IMG/VR virus record: IMGVR_UViG_3300036846_000730
Coordinates: 1 to 43,371 of that record
Source: a virus
DNA length: 43,371 bases
Reading direction: 5' to 3' (one strand)
Each line of letters begins with the position of its first letter. Position 1 is the first letter of the stretch. Of this stretch, positions 1 through 9,578 are shown piece by piece. Below the pieces are notes generated by a model. The model did no database searches, was not told the DNA's origin, and saw nothing but the letters and a program-made list of their open reading frames with translations. Position numbers and translations under genes: made by a program.

Positions 1-869
1 AGCAGCAGTACGGCGCCATGTACGGCTACGCCGGCGCGCCGACCGCGGGCGAGATGACCCAGTCGATGCAGAACCAGCTCGCCAACCAGGCGGTGGCTCA
101 GGCGGGCGTGACGGGCGTCTACTACGCACCCAACTACACGCCCCAGGCGCAGCAGCAGACGAGCTCCTGGGACCAGCTCAGCCAGCAGATCCAGCAGGCC
201 GCGGGCACGGGCTACAACGACGCCGCGGCCAAGGCGGCGTACGCCAACATGACCGGTCAGAACGTCCAGAACCTGCAGGGGAACCAGGCCGCACCGCTCA
301 CCCAGGCGCAGGTCCAGACGCTCTACAACGCCGGCGGCGTGCCAATGCAGAACCCGGGGCAGGGCGGCGTCGGGGGCACTGGTGGCCAGGGCGGCGGCGT
401 GATGACGCTCCAGGCGCAGCAGCAGCAACAGCAAGCTGCCCAGGCGTACCTGCAGCTCCTCAGCCAGCTCCAGGGGCCTGCGGACTACGGCAAGTACCTG
501 AACGTGCTTGGTAGCACGCCCGGCGGTCTGCAGAGTCTGGTGGGCGCCGCCGCCGGCCAGTACGTGCCTGGCACGGGCACCACCGGCGTCCAGCCGCAGG
601 GCCAGACGCTGGCCAATCTGGTCAACAGCGGCACCAGCGGCTATAGCCAGGGCGGTGGCCAGGGCTACCAGCAGCCGACCGGCAACATGCAGTACGACGT
701 GATGCAGGGCCAGCAGAACCAGCTCAGCGCCCAGCAGCAGGCGCAGCTCAGCGGTCAGAGCGGCATGGCCGGCATGCAGGCGTTCACGGGCAACAACGCC
801 ACCGGTGGCGTCGCCGGCGGTGGCCCCGCGCCGACCGGCACGCTCGGCTGGAACGGCGTGCAGGGTGCG
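1..869. repeat. Left copy of diverged terminal repeat
   Basis: Bases 1-869 align with 42509-43371. The first ~125 bases are identical. After that come clustered substitutions and two in-frame 3-base indels, near 380-400 and near 650-660. Some changes alter the protein (AGTG to AGSS, GNQAAPL to GATASPL). This is too divergent for an exact direct terminal repeat, and it suggests either strain variants joined at a circular genome's cut point or tandem gene copies. Confidence 0.9.
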
Positions 870-1184
870 ATGGCGCGGCCCCAGCAGCAGGCCAGCAGCG
901 CCTACCAGCAGCCGGGCGGCTCGATGAGTCTCCAGAACCCGTACGGCGGCGGCGGCGGGACGTCCTACGGCGACTTCATGAACGCGGCCAGCAACCTGGT
1001 GGCGCCGAACCAGATCGCGCCCCAGTCGTACAACGCCATGACCGACACCCAGAAGCAGCTCATGCAGAGCATGTACGCGCAGCAGGGGTACGCGCCGACC
1101 GACGTCGGCCAGCTCTTCAACCAGAGCCTGCCGAAGTACGCCGCCGGCGGCGGGCAGACCACGGGCAGCTTCAAGCTGGTGTAG
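3..1184 (+). CDS. Gln/Ala/Gly-rich putative virion protein, C-terminal part (5' end cut by the contig start)
   Basis: The reading frame is open from the first bases, and its start lies off the contig. The product is rich in Gln, Ala, Gly and Tyr, with no signal peptide, membrane segment or recognised enzyme motif. Its first ~290 residues match the last ~285 residues of the gene that starts at 41812, with scattered substitutions and two one-codon indels. The intact gene would therefore be about 238 residues from the right end joined to this 388-residue tail, roughly 626 aa. It lies directly before the 2797-aa polyvalent protein (TAG, then ATG), in the virion block after the portal. A structural or ejected internal protein is an inference from position and composition only. 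Confidence 0.75.
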   Translation, partial: QQYGAMYGYAGAPTAGEMTQSMQNQLANQAVAQAGVTGVYYAPNYTPQAQQQTSSWDQLSQQIQQAAGTGYNDAAAKAAYANMTGQNVQNLQGNQAAPLTQAQVQTLYNAGGVPMQNPGQGGVGGTGGQGGGVMTLQAQQQQQQAAQAYLQLLSQLQGPADYGKYLNVLGSTPGGLQSLVGAAAGQYVPGTGTTGVQPQGQTLANLVNSGTSGYSQGGGQGYQQPTGNMQYDVMQGQQNQLSAQQQAQLSGQSGMAGMQAFTGNNATGGVAGGGPAPTGTLGWNGVQGAMARPQQQASSAYQQPGGSMSLQNPYGGGGGTSYGDFMNAASNLVAPNQIAPQSYNAMTDTQKQLMQSMYAQQGYAPTDVGQLFNQSLPKYAAGGGQTTGSFKLV

Positions 1185-4100
1185 ATGGTCGACCTGCCGC
1201 TGCCCGACGTCCCGGTCAACGACTGGGCCGAGTACCAGGCGAACCAGTTCGGCGATTGGGCGAACAGCCAGATCGGCGCGCTCGGCTTCCAGCACCAGGC
1301 CGAGGGTGCGATCGCGACGCTGAACCCGCAGCCGCCCGATCAGCAGCAGGCACCTGACCAGCTCGAGCAGCCGCAACCGGCACCGGTCGAGCAGGCGGCA
1401 GCGCCGCCAGCGCCTCCACCGCCTCCGCCAGCTCCAGCGGCGCCCGCGGTCGCGCCTCAGCCCTACACACCGCCTCAGACCGCCCCAGCAGCCCCGCCAG
1501 CCGTCGAGCAGGCGTACCAGGCTCCAGCACCCCAGCCTGAGCCCCAGGCGCCCTCAGCCTCGCCTGAGACGCCTCAGAATCAATCCTGGACCGACGGACT
1601 GGGCGGCGCCGCGGCCACGGTTCAGCAGGGAGCTCAGCAGGCGGCGACCCAGGCTACCGACTGGACCACGGGCCTGGCCAACAATGCCGGTTCCGCCGTG
1701 CAGCAGGCGGCGGCACCGGTCGAGCAGGGAGCGCAGCAGGCAGCGTCCGCGGTCACCGACTGGACCAGCGGCCTGAACGCCAACCCGGTCGGCATGCCGT
1801 CGTTCTCGGGCCAGCCGCCACCCCAGCCCGAGGGCTCGACCGCGGCCCCGCAGACGCCGTCGACGGTCACGCCCCTGGCAGCCGGCCAGGATCCCTTCAA
1901 GACGCCCATCAACGGCCCGCCGTCGCTCACTCGAGATCAGACGATCGCCGCCGCCCAGCAGATCGGCTTGAACGCGGACGAGGCGGGCTACCTGTGGGAC
2001 CAGGGCGTGAAGTCGGGCATCGACCCCGGTGCCGCGCTGGCGATCGCGAAGCTCGAGGGCAATACGAAGACCGCCAACAACAACATCTTCGACATCCAGG
2101 GCGGCGACGGGAGCACGCCCGTACCCGCCGGCGACGACCCGCGCTGGGGCGCCTACCAGAACCACCAGGCGTCGATCGACGACTTCTACAACCTGATCAA
2201 CAAGCACTACGTGCCCAACGGTCAGGACACGATCGGCACGGTCATGCACGGCCCCGGCTCGACGATGGGGACGACCACCAGTCACGCCTACGCGCCCATC
2301 TTCGAGAACGCCGCCGACTATCCGCAGCAGGTCGTCGACACCGTCGCCGGCTGGTCCAAGCTGCCTCAGGGCGACCAGGCAGCCACCAGCGCCGCGCTCG
2401 ACAAGGTCAACAACGCCGTCGCCACGGTCGGTGGCCAGGCCAACCAGGGCGCGACACCGGTCGAGGCGCAGCGCCAGTTCGAGCAGGAGGCTGGCCTGTC
2501 CGACTCGGACGCGTACACCGCCTGCGGACCGGTGGCGGCGATGGCGTTCGCCCAGACCTACGGCCGCAACCCGTCGCCCACCGAAGCCGTCCAGCTCGCG
2601 CGCCAGGTCGGCTGGTCGCCAGGCACAGGCATGGCTGGCGTCGACTCCGAGGCGAAGCTCCTCCAGCAGATGGGCGTCGACGTCCACGTCAACTACGCCG
2701 ACCCGAAGAGCGGGCTCGACTGGACCGCCGTCCAGCACGACTCGAGCACGGGCAACCCGGTCATCCTGGACACGCCCAACCACTACTTTTACGTCGACGG
2801 CTACAACCCGGCCAACGGCAATTACCACGTCGGCAACTCGGGGCTGGTGATGAAGGGCGGCTCGGAGTGGATGACGCCCGCCCAGATGGGCGGTTTTGGT
2901 GGCGGACCGGTACGGGCGGCGGTCTTCGCGAACAGCCCGAACAGCCCGACCGACTCGGTGGCGACCACGGTCGCGAGCGCGCCGTCGAAGGCGACCAGCT
3001 ACGCGCAGTCGGCGACCCAGCAGATCCAGGATCAGGTCAACCAGCTTATCGGCGTCGGCCAGACGGCTGCGGGCGGCGTCACTCAGAGCGTGGGCAGCGC
3101 GATCGGCGGCGGCGCCCAGGCGGTCCAGCAGGGCGCCCAGCAGGCCACCTCGGCGATCGGCAGCCTGACGAGCTCGGTCGGCTCGAACATCCAGGACCAG
3201 TCGGGCAGCCTGCGCTCGGCGGTCGAGCAGGCAGCGTTCCCGGCCCAGCAGGCGGTGAGCGCGATCGGCTCGAGCGCCGGCTCCGCCTTCGGCGGCGCGC
3301 AGCAGGCGGCGGCGAGCGGTGCCGGCGCCATCGGCTCCGCCCTGCCGGACGTGAACGCGCAGAGCTACCAGAGCGCGATCGGCCAGCAGCAGGCGCAGCA
3401 GCCGCCCCAGGCGAGCGCCATCGACGACTTCAAGAACAAGATCGGCGACGCCTTCACAAGCTTGCTCGGGCCGCTCCTCGGCCAGGGCGGGCAGGCGGCG
3501 TCGGCGATCGGCAGCGCGCTCAGCCAGCCTTCGCCCGTGGCGGGCGTCAGCCCGCAGCAGGGGCTGAGCTCGCTGGTGTCCGCGGCCGAGGCAGCGCCAG
3601 GCGCGGTCCAGCAGGCAGCTCAGAGCCCGGTCGCGCAGGAGACGGCGCGCCTGGCCGCGCTCACCCCACCGGGGCAGGCCGCGAGCGCGTTGCAGCAGCT
3701 CTACACACCTGGCAGCCAGCTAAACACGGCCGACGTCCAGCTCAGTCGGCTGCTTACCAGCAACGGTATGCCGCCCGCCCAGGCGGCGCAGCTCGTCCGC
3801 GACCTGTACACGCCTGGCACCGCGGCCAACACGGCCGACATCCAGGCGGGCCAACTGCTCACCCAGTCAGGGCTGGGCCAGAAGGCGCAGGAGTTCCTGG
3901 ACCCGAACAACAACGCCAGCCTGGAGAACCGCCAGCGCTTCTGGGACATCCAGCAGGCGCACCTGAGCGGCCAGCCGGTGAGCCAGGACGACTTCGACTA
4001 CGAGCAGCAGTACAAGAGTTGGCTCGCCAGCCAGGCTGCCATGCTGGCTGGCGGCGAGCTGGCTGGGCCCGCCCTGGGTCTCGCCGGCCGCGCCGCCTCA

Positions 4101-7100
4101 CCGGCGCTCGAGGCGCTGGCCGGTACGAGCGCCGGCCAACTCGCGACTCGAGCGGCCGGTACGGGCGTCGGCCAGTTCGCGGCGCCCATCCTGGGCCGAC
4201 TGGCTCGAGCCGGTGCCGAGGGCGCGATCAGCGGCGCGGCCGGCGGTGCCGGCGGTATAGCGCCCTACCTGGTCCAGCCCGAGCTGCGGAACGACCCGAC
4301 CTTCTGGCAGAACGCGGTCGGCGAGATCGGCCAGTCGGCGCTCGCCAACGCCAAGCTGGGCGTGATGCTGGGCGCCGGCGGCGAGGCGCTCGGCCTGGGC
4401 GCCAGCGCGCTCGGTCGAGGCGTGCGGCCGGGCCAGGCGAACGTGGTCGAGGTGCCGCCCAGCTACCGCCCCGGCTCGATCGAAAGCCGCTACGAAGCTG
4501 CCGCGGCAGCGTCTCGAGCTGCCTCGACCGACGGTCTGGCGCACGGCATCGGCATGCAGGACGTCGAGGGCAACCCGTTCACGCCCGACGGGGTGAACAA
4601 TTCGACGTCGATCCAGACCAACCGCGCCGGCGCGCCCAACATCGACGACACGCGGGCAATGTCCGAGGCGAACATGGCAGCCAAGGACTGGTACATCGAC
4701 GGCGCCGACAACGGCCGCGGCCTGGTCGGCGAGGCGAACCTGCCCGAGCTCTTCACCAACCTGGGCATCACCTCGATGCGCACCAGCGTCGACGAGAACG
4801 TGTACCAGAGCCTGAACACGATGCTGGCGGTCCGCCGAGCGGCTCGAGACGCGCTGGCCAACGGCACCAGCGTCCGCGACGCGGTCATGGCCGCGATCGC
4901 CGACCCCAGCGCGGAGACGGGCGCCAACGTCACCGGCCTGACCGGCAACGCCAAGCGCGCCGGCCTGGCGAAGGCGTACGACCAGGGCGTGGTGACCGCT
5001 CAGCAGCCGAAGACGTCGAGCTACTTCGGCAACTTCGTCAGTGCCGGCCGACGCTTGTTCGATCCGCGGGTGACGAACGACGTCTGGTCCTGGCGCGGCG
5101 GGGCGAACACCTCCGACACCCAGATCCAGCGCATCGACCCGTCGAGCGGTAAGCAGGTCAACGTCACGCCCTCCGAGAACGCCGCCGCGGATAGCGACGC
5201 CGCCTACCGCGTGCTCGAGGCGCAGTACCAGGAGCTTGCGCGCGAGAAGGGTCTCGCGGGCCACCAGATCCAGGCCACCATCTGGGCGGGCACCAAGAAC
5301 CTCCAGGAGAAGGCGCCCGACCTGTGGGAGCTCTGGAAGAACGGCCGTGTCGACGACCAGGGCAACGTCACGCCCGCCTTCCAGGAGGCGATCCGCGAGG
5401 GCCAGGCGCGCGGCATCTTCACCGGCCTGGGCAAGGGTGACGTGCGCGACGCCTTCCAGAACCCGAAGACGCTAGCGGTGCTCGACCGAGCTCGAGCCGA
5501 GGGCATCGACCTGACCAGCCCCGGCCCGCTGGCAGCCAGCCGCATGGCGCGTGAGTACCAGCTCGGGGCGCGCTCACAGAAGCTGCCCAGCACCGAAGCC
5601 TTCCGAGCTGGCCAGCGCATCCCGATGGAGGCGCGTGCGCCGATCGTCCAGGTCGGCAGCGCGCAGGATCTCAACAAGATCGGCTACGACCCCGAGTCGC
5701 AGACCATCCCCTGGATCAGCGTCCCGCACCGCGTCGACGTCCAGGGCGACAACGCCTACATGCATCTGCCAGGCGGCAACTCGGACTCGGCGCGCTACTT
5801 CGGCTCGCTCTTCGGCGACGCGAGCGGGGCGCCCAGCTTCGACCTGCACTACCCCGACGGGCGGGTGGAGAACATCGCCGGCGCCAGCTTCAAGGGCGAC
5901 CCGCAGCAGGTCCGCGATTTCAGTACCGCGCTCACCGACCGCGGCGTCGAGCACGTCACCGGCGCCGAGGGCGGCAGCGTCCAGATTCCATATGCCTTCG
6001 GCAACTCCGACATACCAGGTACACTTAGGAGCGTTAAGGAGGCAGCAGATGCAGCGGGCATCGACGGCGCCTCCGTAGAACCGTATCGAGGAGTAACCGA
6101 CCGTGTTGATCAATCAAGTTACACCGCAAATGTTGCTCGAGGCGGGGCTGAGCTCGGTGCCACTGGGGCTCGACGATCCGATCTACAGCAGCGGGCCCTT
6201 ACTCAGCTTCGGGCAGATGTTGAATCGCGCTTCGGGCCAACAGCAGCCGGCAACGAGCCCATCGGTACCGCGGGTATCCAACCAGGAGGCGCTCGCGCAG
6301 CAACTGGCCTACCTGGACGAGCTCTCGAAGCGGTCACCAACCTACTCGCCCCCGAAGCTCCAACCGCCGGCTTCGCCCGCGCCGCAGAGTCCCCAGCCCG
6401 GCCCGGATACGACCGCTACTACCACGGTACCGCCTCGGACTTCGCGCGCACCGACCCCGAGCACATAAGCGGCGAGCGCAACCTGGTCGGGCCGGGCTAC
6501 TACCTGTCCAGCTCGCCCGAGATAACCGGCGGGCGGGTGGGCGCGGCCGACCCGAGGACGATCGACGGCATCGAGCGCCGCATCGCCGTCGCCGAGCGCG
6601 GCCTGGCGCGCGTCTCCGACCCTAACCAGCCGCTCATGTACGGCGAGACGGGGACGCGCGAAGACCTGGCCAGGCAGTATCAGGACGACCTGGCGCAGCA
6701 GCGCCAGCGGCTGGCCGACGCGCAGGCGGGCGCCGAGGTGCAGGCGCCTGGCTACGCCCAGCAGCGCGGCGCCACCAGCCAGGCGGCGCTCCGCGACCGT
6801 ATGACCAGCCTGACCACCGAGCACCAGCGCCTGGGCGACCAGATCCAGACCCTGCGCGACCGCGGCCAGACGGCGGGTGCGGCGTCGCTCCAGACCCGTC
6901 TCGATTCGGTCCAGGCGGATCTCAAGCAGGCGTTCGAGGACTACATGCACGGGCCGAGCTCGGGCCCGAACGTGCGCGCCATCGACGTGCCGCAGAACGC
7001 GCCTATGTTCGACCTGCGCTACCCGGTCGGCGCAGACCAGCTCGAGCGCATCGCGAGCGCCGCCGACCGCCTGTACCCCGACGAGCGCATCGGCGACGAG

Positions 7101-9578
7101 CTGCGCCAGTACTACCAGCTCGGCGACCCCGAGACCGCCGAGTCGCCTGGCGGCAACGGGCGCGCGGTCTACGACGACCTGGTGGCGACGCTCGCCGAGC
7201 ACGAAGCCGACCCGAACGGGCCGCGGACGAGCGTCAACAACATCCTGGCCGAGGCGGGCTACGACGGCATCACGCATGAGGGCGGGCTGAACCGCGGCAT
7301 GTCCGACGCCCAGGGCAATCCCGTCTACCACCAGGTCAAGGCGATCTTCCCGCACGCCCTGGACAAGCTGATCAACGCCACCAGCGGCACGCGCGGCGGC
7401 ATCCTCCAGGGCAACGACGCGCGCGACCTGGCGCGCTCGGTGCTCGGCCAGGGTGGCGCGGGTGCCTTCGCCGGCGCGGTCAACGCCTGGCGTGGCGGCG
7501 AGCGCGACCCGCAGAAGCTGCTCGCCGCTGCCGGCGAGGGTGCTGCCGCCGGCGCCGGGCTGGGCGTCGTCAGGCGGTTTGCGCCCGAGGCGGCGGGTAC
7601 CGCGCAGCGCCTGGTCGGCCCGGGAGCTCGAGCGGCGAGCTGGGCGCCGCCGACGTCGAAGCCGGCGTCGAAGCCAGTCGGTCCGACCGACGTCGTCCGC
7701 GCCTACCACGTCGGCAACGTGATCGCCGCGCCGGCGACGATGATCCACGTCGCGCTCAGTTCAGGCTTCGCCCCCGCCTGGTCGCTCGCGGCGCGCGGTA
7801 TCCAGGACATGGCCACGCTCAAGCCGTCGCGCGTGGCGGGCAGCATGATCGGCGCCCAGACGTCGCTCGTCAGCCTGTTCGACGACCTGGGCAAGAACCT
7901 CAGCGAGGGCTTCACGCGGCCGACCAACCTGTCCCAGCGGCTGAGCCCCGGCAACGCCGTCGGCCGCGGCCTGGCGTACGTCTCGGAGAGCTCCGCCGCC
8001 GGCCACAACATGCTCCAGGGCACCGCCCAGGACGCGATCACGCGCATGGAGCTCGGCCGCATGGCGGGTGAGCGCGCCAGCGCCGCCGGCCTGAGCGGTC
8101 CAGCCTGGCTGAGCGCGGTCCGCAACGACATCGCCCACCCGCGGACGGCGGACGTCGAGACGGCCACCGCGGTCGCGAAGCGAGCGGCGCTGCGGGGCGA
8201 CCTGGGCTCGACCGGCTCCTGGATCGAGAAGGCGATCCACGGCGGCGGACCGAGCGGCTCGGGCGGGCTGATCAGCAACATGCTCTTCCCCGTCTACAAG
8301 ATCGGCATGAACAGCCTCACCCAGATGGTCGAGGCGTCGCCCGCGGGCCTGGCGGGCACCGCCTTCGACGTCGCTCGAGCTGCCGCGGGCAAGGGCCCGT
8401 ACGCGGGTGGCCACTTCGAGACGCCGACGAGCTCGGCGGTCACCCCGCTCGGCCAGCGGCTGACGAACAACCTGATCGGCACGGGCATGTCGGTCTGGCT
8501 CGCCTCGAAGGCGCTCGACGGCTCGGTCACAGGCGACGGGCCATCCAACCCCGAGGACCGCAAGATGCTCGAGAGCCAGGGCTGGCAGCCGAACTCGGTC
8601 CTGGTCGGCAACCGCTACATCGACTACACGCGCCTACCGGCGGCACTGGCTGGTCCGCTGCGAGCGGCGGGCATGTACGCCGACGCCGCCGCGGCCATGA
8701 AGGCAGCCTCCAAGCCCGGTTCGAAGCAGACGCCGCTCGAGGCAGCCGGCGCGTCCCTGGTCCACTCGGGGCTCAACCTGGCGGCGTCGGAGACCCCGCT
8801 GCGCACCATCGGCGGCATCTACGACCTGATGAGCGCGCCCGACATCGAAACGGCCATGAAGCGCGGCGGCGCCAGCCTGGTGTCAGGCGCCGTCGGCGGC
8901 TACGTGCCCGAGAGTGCGTTGGCGCGAGCTGCCGCGATCGCCACCGACCCGAACGCGCGCACGCCCGAGCCGGGCGATATTGGCCAGATGATCGAGCAGA
9001 ACATCCCCGGCCTGCGCAACAACGTACCCGTGTCCCAGGACGTCCTGGGGCGCGTCATAGCCAACCCGCAGTCGGGCGCGGGTGTCCTCCTGCCGCGGTC
9101 GGGCAAGGGCGCTCCTGACCCGCTCCTGGCGGCGTACGGGAACGCTGGCGTGGCGCTCGCCCCACCGCCGTCGGGCATCACCTGGAACGGCCGTCAGATC
9201 CCGCTCAGCTCGGACGAGAAGCGCATGTACCAGCAGCTCGAGGGTAAGCAGCTCCAGGCGCGCGGCCAGGCGCTCACCTCGGCTCCCGGCTGGGACAAGC
9301 TGCCGCCCGAGGCGCAGACGCGCCAGCTCAAGGCGATCGACGCCACCGCGCGCGCCTACGCCGCTCGCCAGGTGCTGGCCACGATCCCGCCCGCGGACCG
9401 CGTCGCCGCGCCGAAGTCGAACACGCCCACGCCCGGCTACGAGCCGACCGCCCTGGCCGAAGCAGCGGGCTACACGCCGCCGAACTACAGCCCCGGCGGC
9501 GGCATGGCCACCACCAACGTCGCCGACGAGATGCCCGACCTGCAAAGCTACCTGGCGCAGCTACAAGGAGCGGCCTGA
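1185..9578 (+). CDS. Giant polyvalent internal-virion/ejection-type protein (2797 aa) with lysozyme-like, C39-like peptidase and ADP-ribosyltransferase-like domains
   Basis: Residues 1-240 are Pro/Gln/Ala-rich. Residues ~255-400 resemble a glucosaminidase/lysozyme fold (SGIDPGAALAIAKLEGN, candidate Glu ~291). Residues ~430-575 form a C39-like cysteine peptidase, with Cys ~447 (TACGPVAAM), His ~533 (NHYFYVDG) and a following GNSG. Residues ~1340-1440 resemble a domain seen in phage polyvalent proteins. Residues ~1745-2060 look like an ADP-ribosyltransferase of the polyvalent type: YYHGT at 1745, GPGYYLSSSPEI at ~1769, GYDGI at ~2025 and KAIFPHALDKL at the end, interrupted by a coiled-coil insert at ~1785-1930. 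The C-terminal ~700 residues carry a GWQP..VGNRYIDYTRLP stretch known from large phage virion proteins. The likely role is an ejected protein that degrades the wall during entry and may modify host targets. The frame stays open through an embedded second gene at 6103-6468. Confidence 0.8.
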   Translation: MVDLPLPDVPVNDWAEYQANQFGDWANSQIGALGFQHQAEGAIATLNPQPPDQQQAPDQLEQPQPAPVEQAAAPPAPPPPPPAPAAPAVAPQPYTPPQTAPAAPPAVEQAYQAPAPQPEPQAPSASPETPQNQSWTDGLGGAAATVQQGAQQAATQATDWTTGLANNAGSAVQQAAAPVEQGAQQAASAVTDWTSGLNANPVGMPSFSGQPPPQPEGSTAAPQTPSTVTPLAAGQDPFKTPINGPPSLTRDQTIAAAQQIGLNADEAGYLWDQGVKSGIDPGAALAIAKLEGNTKTANNNIFDIQGGDGSTPVPAGDDPRWGAYQNHQASIDDFYNLINKHYVPNGQDTIGTVMHGPGSTMGTTTSHAYAPIFENAADYPQQVVDTVAGWSKLPQGDQAATSAALDKVNNAVATVGGQANQGATPVEAQRQFEQEAGLSDSDAYTACGPVAAMAFAQTYGRNPSPTEAVQLARQVGWSPGTGMAGVDSEAKLLQQMGVDVHVNYADPKSGLDWTAVQHDSSTGNPVILDTPNHYFYVDGYNPANGNYHVGNSGLVMKGGSEWMTPAQMGGFGGGPVRAAVFANSPNSPTDSVATTVASAPSKATSYAQSATQQIQDQVNQLIGVGQTAAGGVTQSVGSAIGGGAQAVQQGAQQATSAIGSLTSSVGSNIQDQSGSLRSAVEQAAFPAQQAVSAIGSSAGSAFGGAQQAAASGAGAIGSALPDVNAQSYQSAIGQQQAQQPPQASAIDDFKNKIGDAFTSLLGPLLGQGGQAASAIGSALSQPSPVAGVSPQQGLSSLVSAAEAAPGAVQQAAQSPVAQETARLAALTPPGQAASALQQLYTPGSQLNTADVQLSRLLTSNGMPPAQAAQLVRDLYTPGTAANTADIQAGQLLTQSGLGQKAQEFLDPNNNASLENRQRFWDIQQAHLSGQPVSQDDFDYEQQYKSWLASQAAMLAGGELAGPALGLAGRAASPALEALAGTSAGQLATRAAGTGVGQFAAPILGRLARAGAEGAISGAAGGAGGIAPYLVQPELRNDPTFWQNAVGEIGQSALANAKLGVMLGAGGEALGLGASALGRGVRPGQANVVEVPPSYRPGSIESRYEAAAAASRAASTDGLAHGIGMQDVEGNPFTPDGVNNSTSIQTNRAGAPNIDDTRAMSEANMAAKDWYIDGADNGRGLVGEANLPELFTNLGITSMRTSVDENVYQSLNTMLAVRRAARDALANGTSVRDAVMAAIADPSAETGANVTGLTGNAKRAGLAKAYDQGVVTAQQPKTSSYFGNFVSAGRRLFDPRVTNDVWSWRGGANTSDTQIQRIDPSSGKQVNVTPSENAAADSDAAYRVLEAQYQELAREKGLAGHQIQATIWAGTKNLQEKAPDLWELWKNGRVDDQGNVTPAFQEAIREGQARGIFTGLGKGDVRDAFQNPKTLAVLDRARAEGIDLTSPGPLAASRMAREYQLGARSQKLPSTEAFRAGQRIPMEARAPIVQVGSAQDLNKIGYDPESQTIPWISVPHRVDVQGDNAYMHLPGGNSDSARYFGSLFGDASGAPSFDLHYPDGRVENIAGASFKGDPQQVRDFSTALTDRGVEHVTGAEGGSVQIPYAFGNSDIPGTLRSVKEAADAAGIDGASVEPYRGVTDRVDQSSYTANVARGGAELGATGARRSDLQQRALTQLRADVESRFGPTAAGNEPIGTAGIQPGGARAATGLPGRALEAVTNLLAPEAPTAGFARAAESPARPGYDRYYHGTASDFARTDPEHISGERNLVGPGYYLSSSPEITGGRVGAADPRTIDGIERRIAVAERGLARVSDPNQPLMYGETGTREDLARQYQDDLAQQRQRLADAQAGAEVQAPGYAQQRGATSQAALRDRMTSLTTEHQRLGDQIQTLRDRGQTAGAASLQTRLDSVQADLKQAFEDYMHGPSSGPNVRAIDVPQNAPMFDLRYPVGADQLERIASAADRLYPDERIGDELRQYYQLGDPETAESPGGNGRAVYDDLVATLAEHEADPNGPRTSVNNILAEAGYDGITHEGGLNRGMSDAQGNPVYHQVKAIFPHALDKLINATSGTRGGILQGNDARDLARSVLGQGGAGAFAGAVNAWRGGERDPQKLLAAAGEGAAAGAGLGVVRRFAPEAAGTAQRLVGPGARAASWAPPTSKPASKPVGPTDVVRAYHVGNVIAAPATMIHVALSSGFAPAWSLAARGIQDMATLKPSRVAGSMIGAQTSLVSLFDDLGKNLSEGFTRPTNLSQRLSPGNAVGRGLAYVSESSAAGHNMLQGTAQDAITRMELGRMAGERASAAGLSGPAWLSAVRNDIAHPRTADVETATAVAKRAALRGDLGSTGSWIEKAIHGGGPSGSGGLISNMLFPVYKIGMNSLTQMVEASPAGLAGTAFDVARAAAGKGPYAGGHFETPTSSAVTPLGQRLTNNLIGTGMSVWLASKALDGSVTGDGPSNPEDRKMLESQGWQPNSVLVGNRYIDYTRLPAALAGPLRAAGMYADAAAAMKAASKPGSKQTPLEAAGASLVHSGLNLAASETPLRTIGGIYDLMSAPDIETAMKRGGASLVSGAVGGYVPESALARAAAIATDPNARTPEPGDIGQMIEQNIPGLRNNVPVSQDVLGRVIANPQSGAGVLLPRSGKGAPDPLLAAYGNAGVALAPPPSGITWNGRQIPLSSDEKRMYQQLEGKQLQARGQALTSAPGWDKLPPEAQTRQLKAIDATARAYAARQVLATIPPADRVAAPKSNTPTPGYEPTALAEAAGYTPPNYSPGGGMATTNVADEMPDLQSYLAQLQGAA
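6049..6078 (+). other. Nine-codon leader-like ORF with a strong Shine-Dalgarno inside the giant ORF
   Basis: TAAGGAGG (6034-6041) lies 7 bases before an ATG that encodes only MQRASTAPP and then TAG, out of frame with the giant protein. The stretch ~6010-6140 is clearly less GC-rich than its surroundings and looks like an intergenic leader. It comes 24 bases before the nested ORF at 6103. It could be a leader peptide or the remnant start of an older gene. Translation is unproven. Confidence 0.35.
6103..6468 (+). CDS. Nested (overprinted) 121-aa ORF of unknown function
   Basis: This GTG-started ORF lies in another frame wholly inside the 2797-aa gene. GAGGAG at 6088-6093 sits 9 bases before the GTG. 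Its codons have the GC-rich third positions typical of this genome, whereas the giant ORF's frame over the same bases uses many A/T-ending codons, so the nested frame looks like the better-selected one here. The product starts MLINQVTPQMLLEAGLSSVP, has a central Gln/Leu-rich part and ends in a long Pro/Ser/Thr-rich tail. No domain was recognised. It overlaps giant-protein residues ~1640-1761 and ends inside the start of the ADP-ribosyltransferase module. Alternatives are an inserted gene that left the outer frame open, or chance. Confidence 0.5.
   Translation: MLINQVTPQMLLEAGLSSVPLGLDDPIYSSGPLLSFGQMLNRASGQQQPATSPSVPRVSNQEALAQQLAYLDELSKRSPTYSPPKLQPPASPAPQSPQPGPDTTATTTVPPRTSRAPTPST

Noticed and set aside
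1554-2828. 424-aa minus-strand ORF
   Set aside because: Antisense shadow with Val/Arg/Asp-rich low-complexity composition typical of GC-rich opposite frames.
1994-5152. 1052-aa plus-strand ORF
   Set aside because: Arg/Pro/Gly-rich shadow of the giant gene in another frame, with no own start signal or domain.
7460-7640. Ala/Gly-rich repeats in the giant protein as a separate gene boundary
   Set aside because: No stop, ribosome-binding site or composition change there. It looks like a hydrophobic linker within the same protein.
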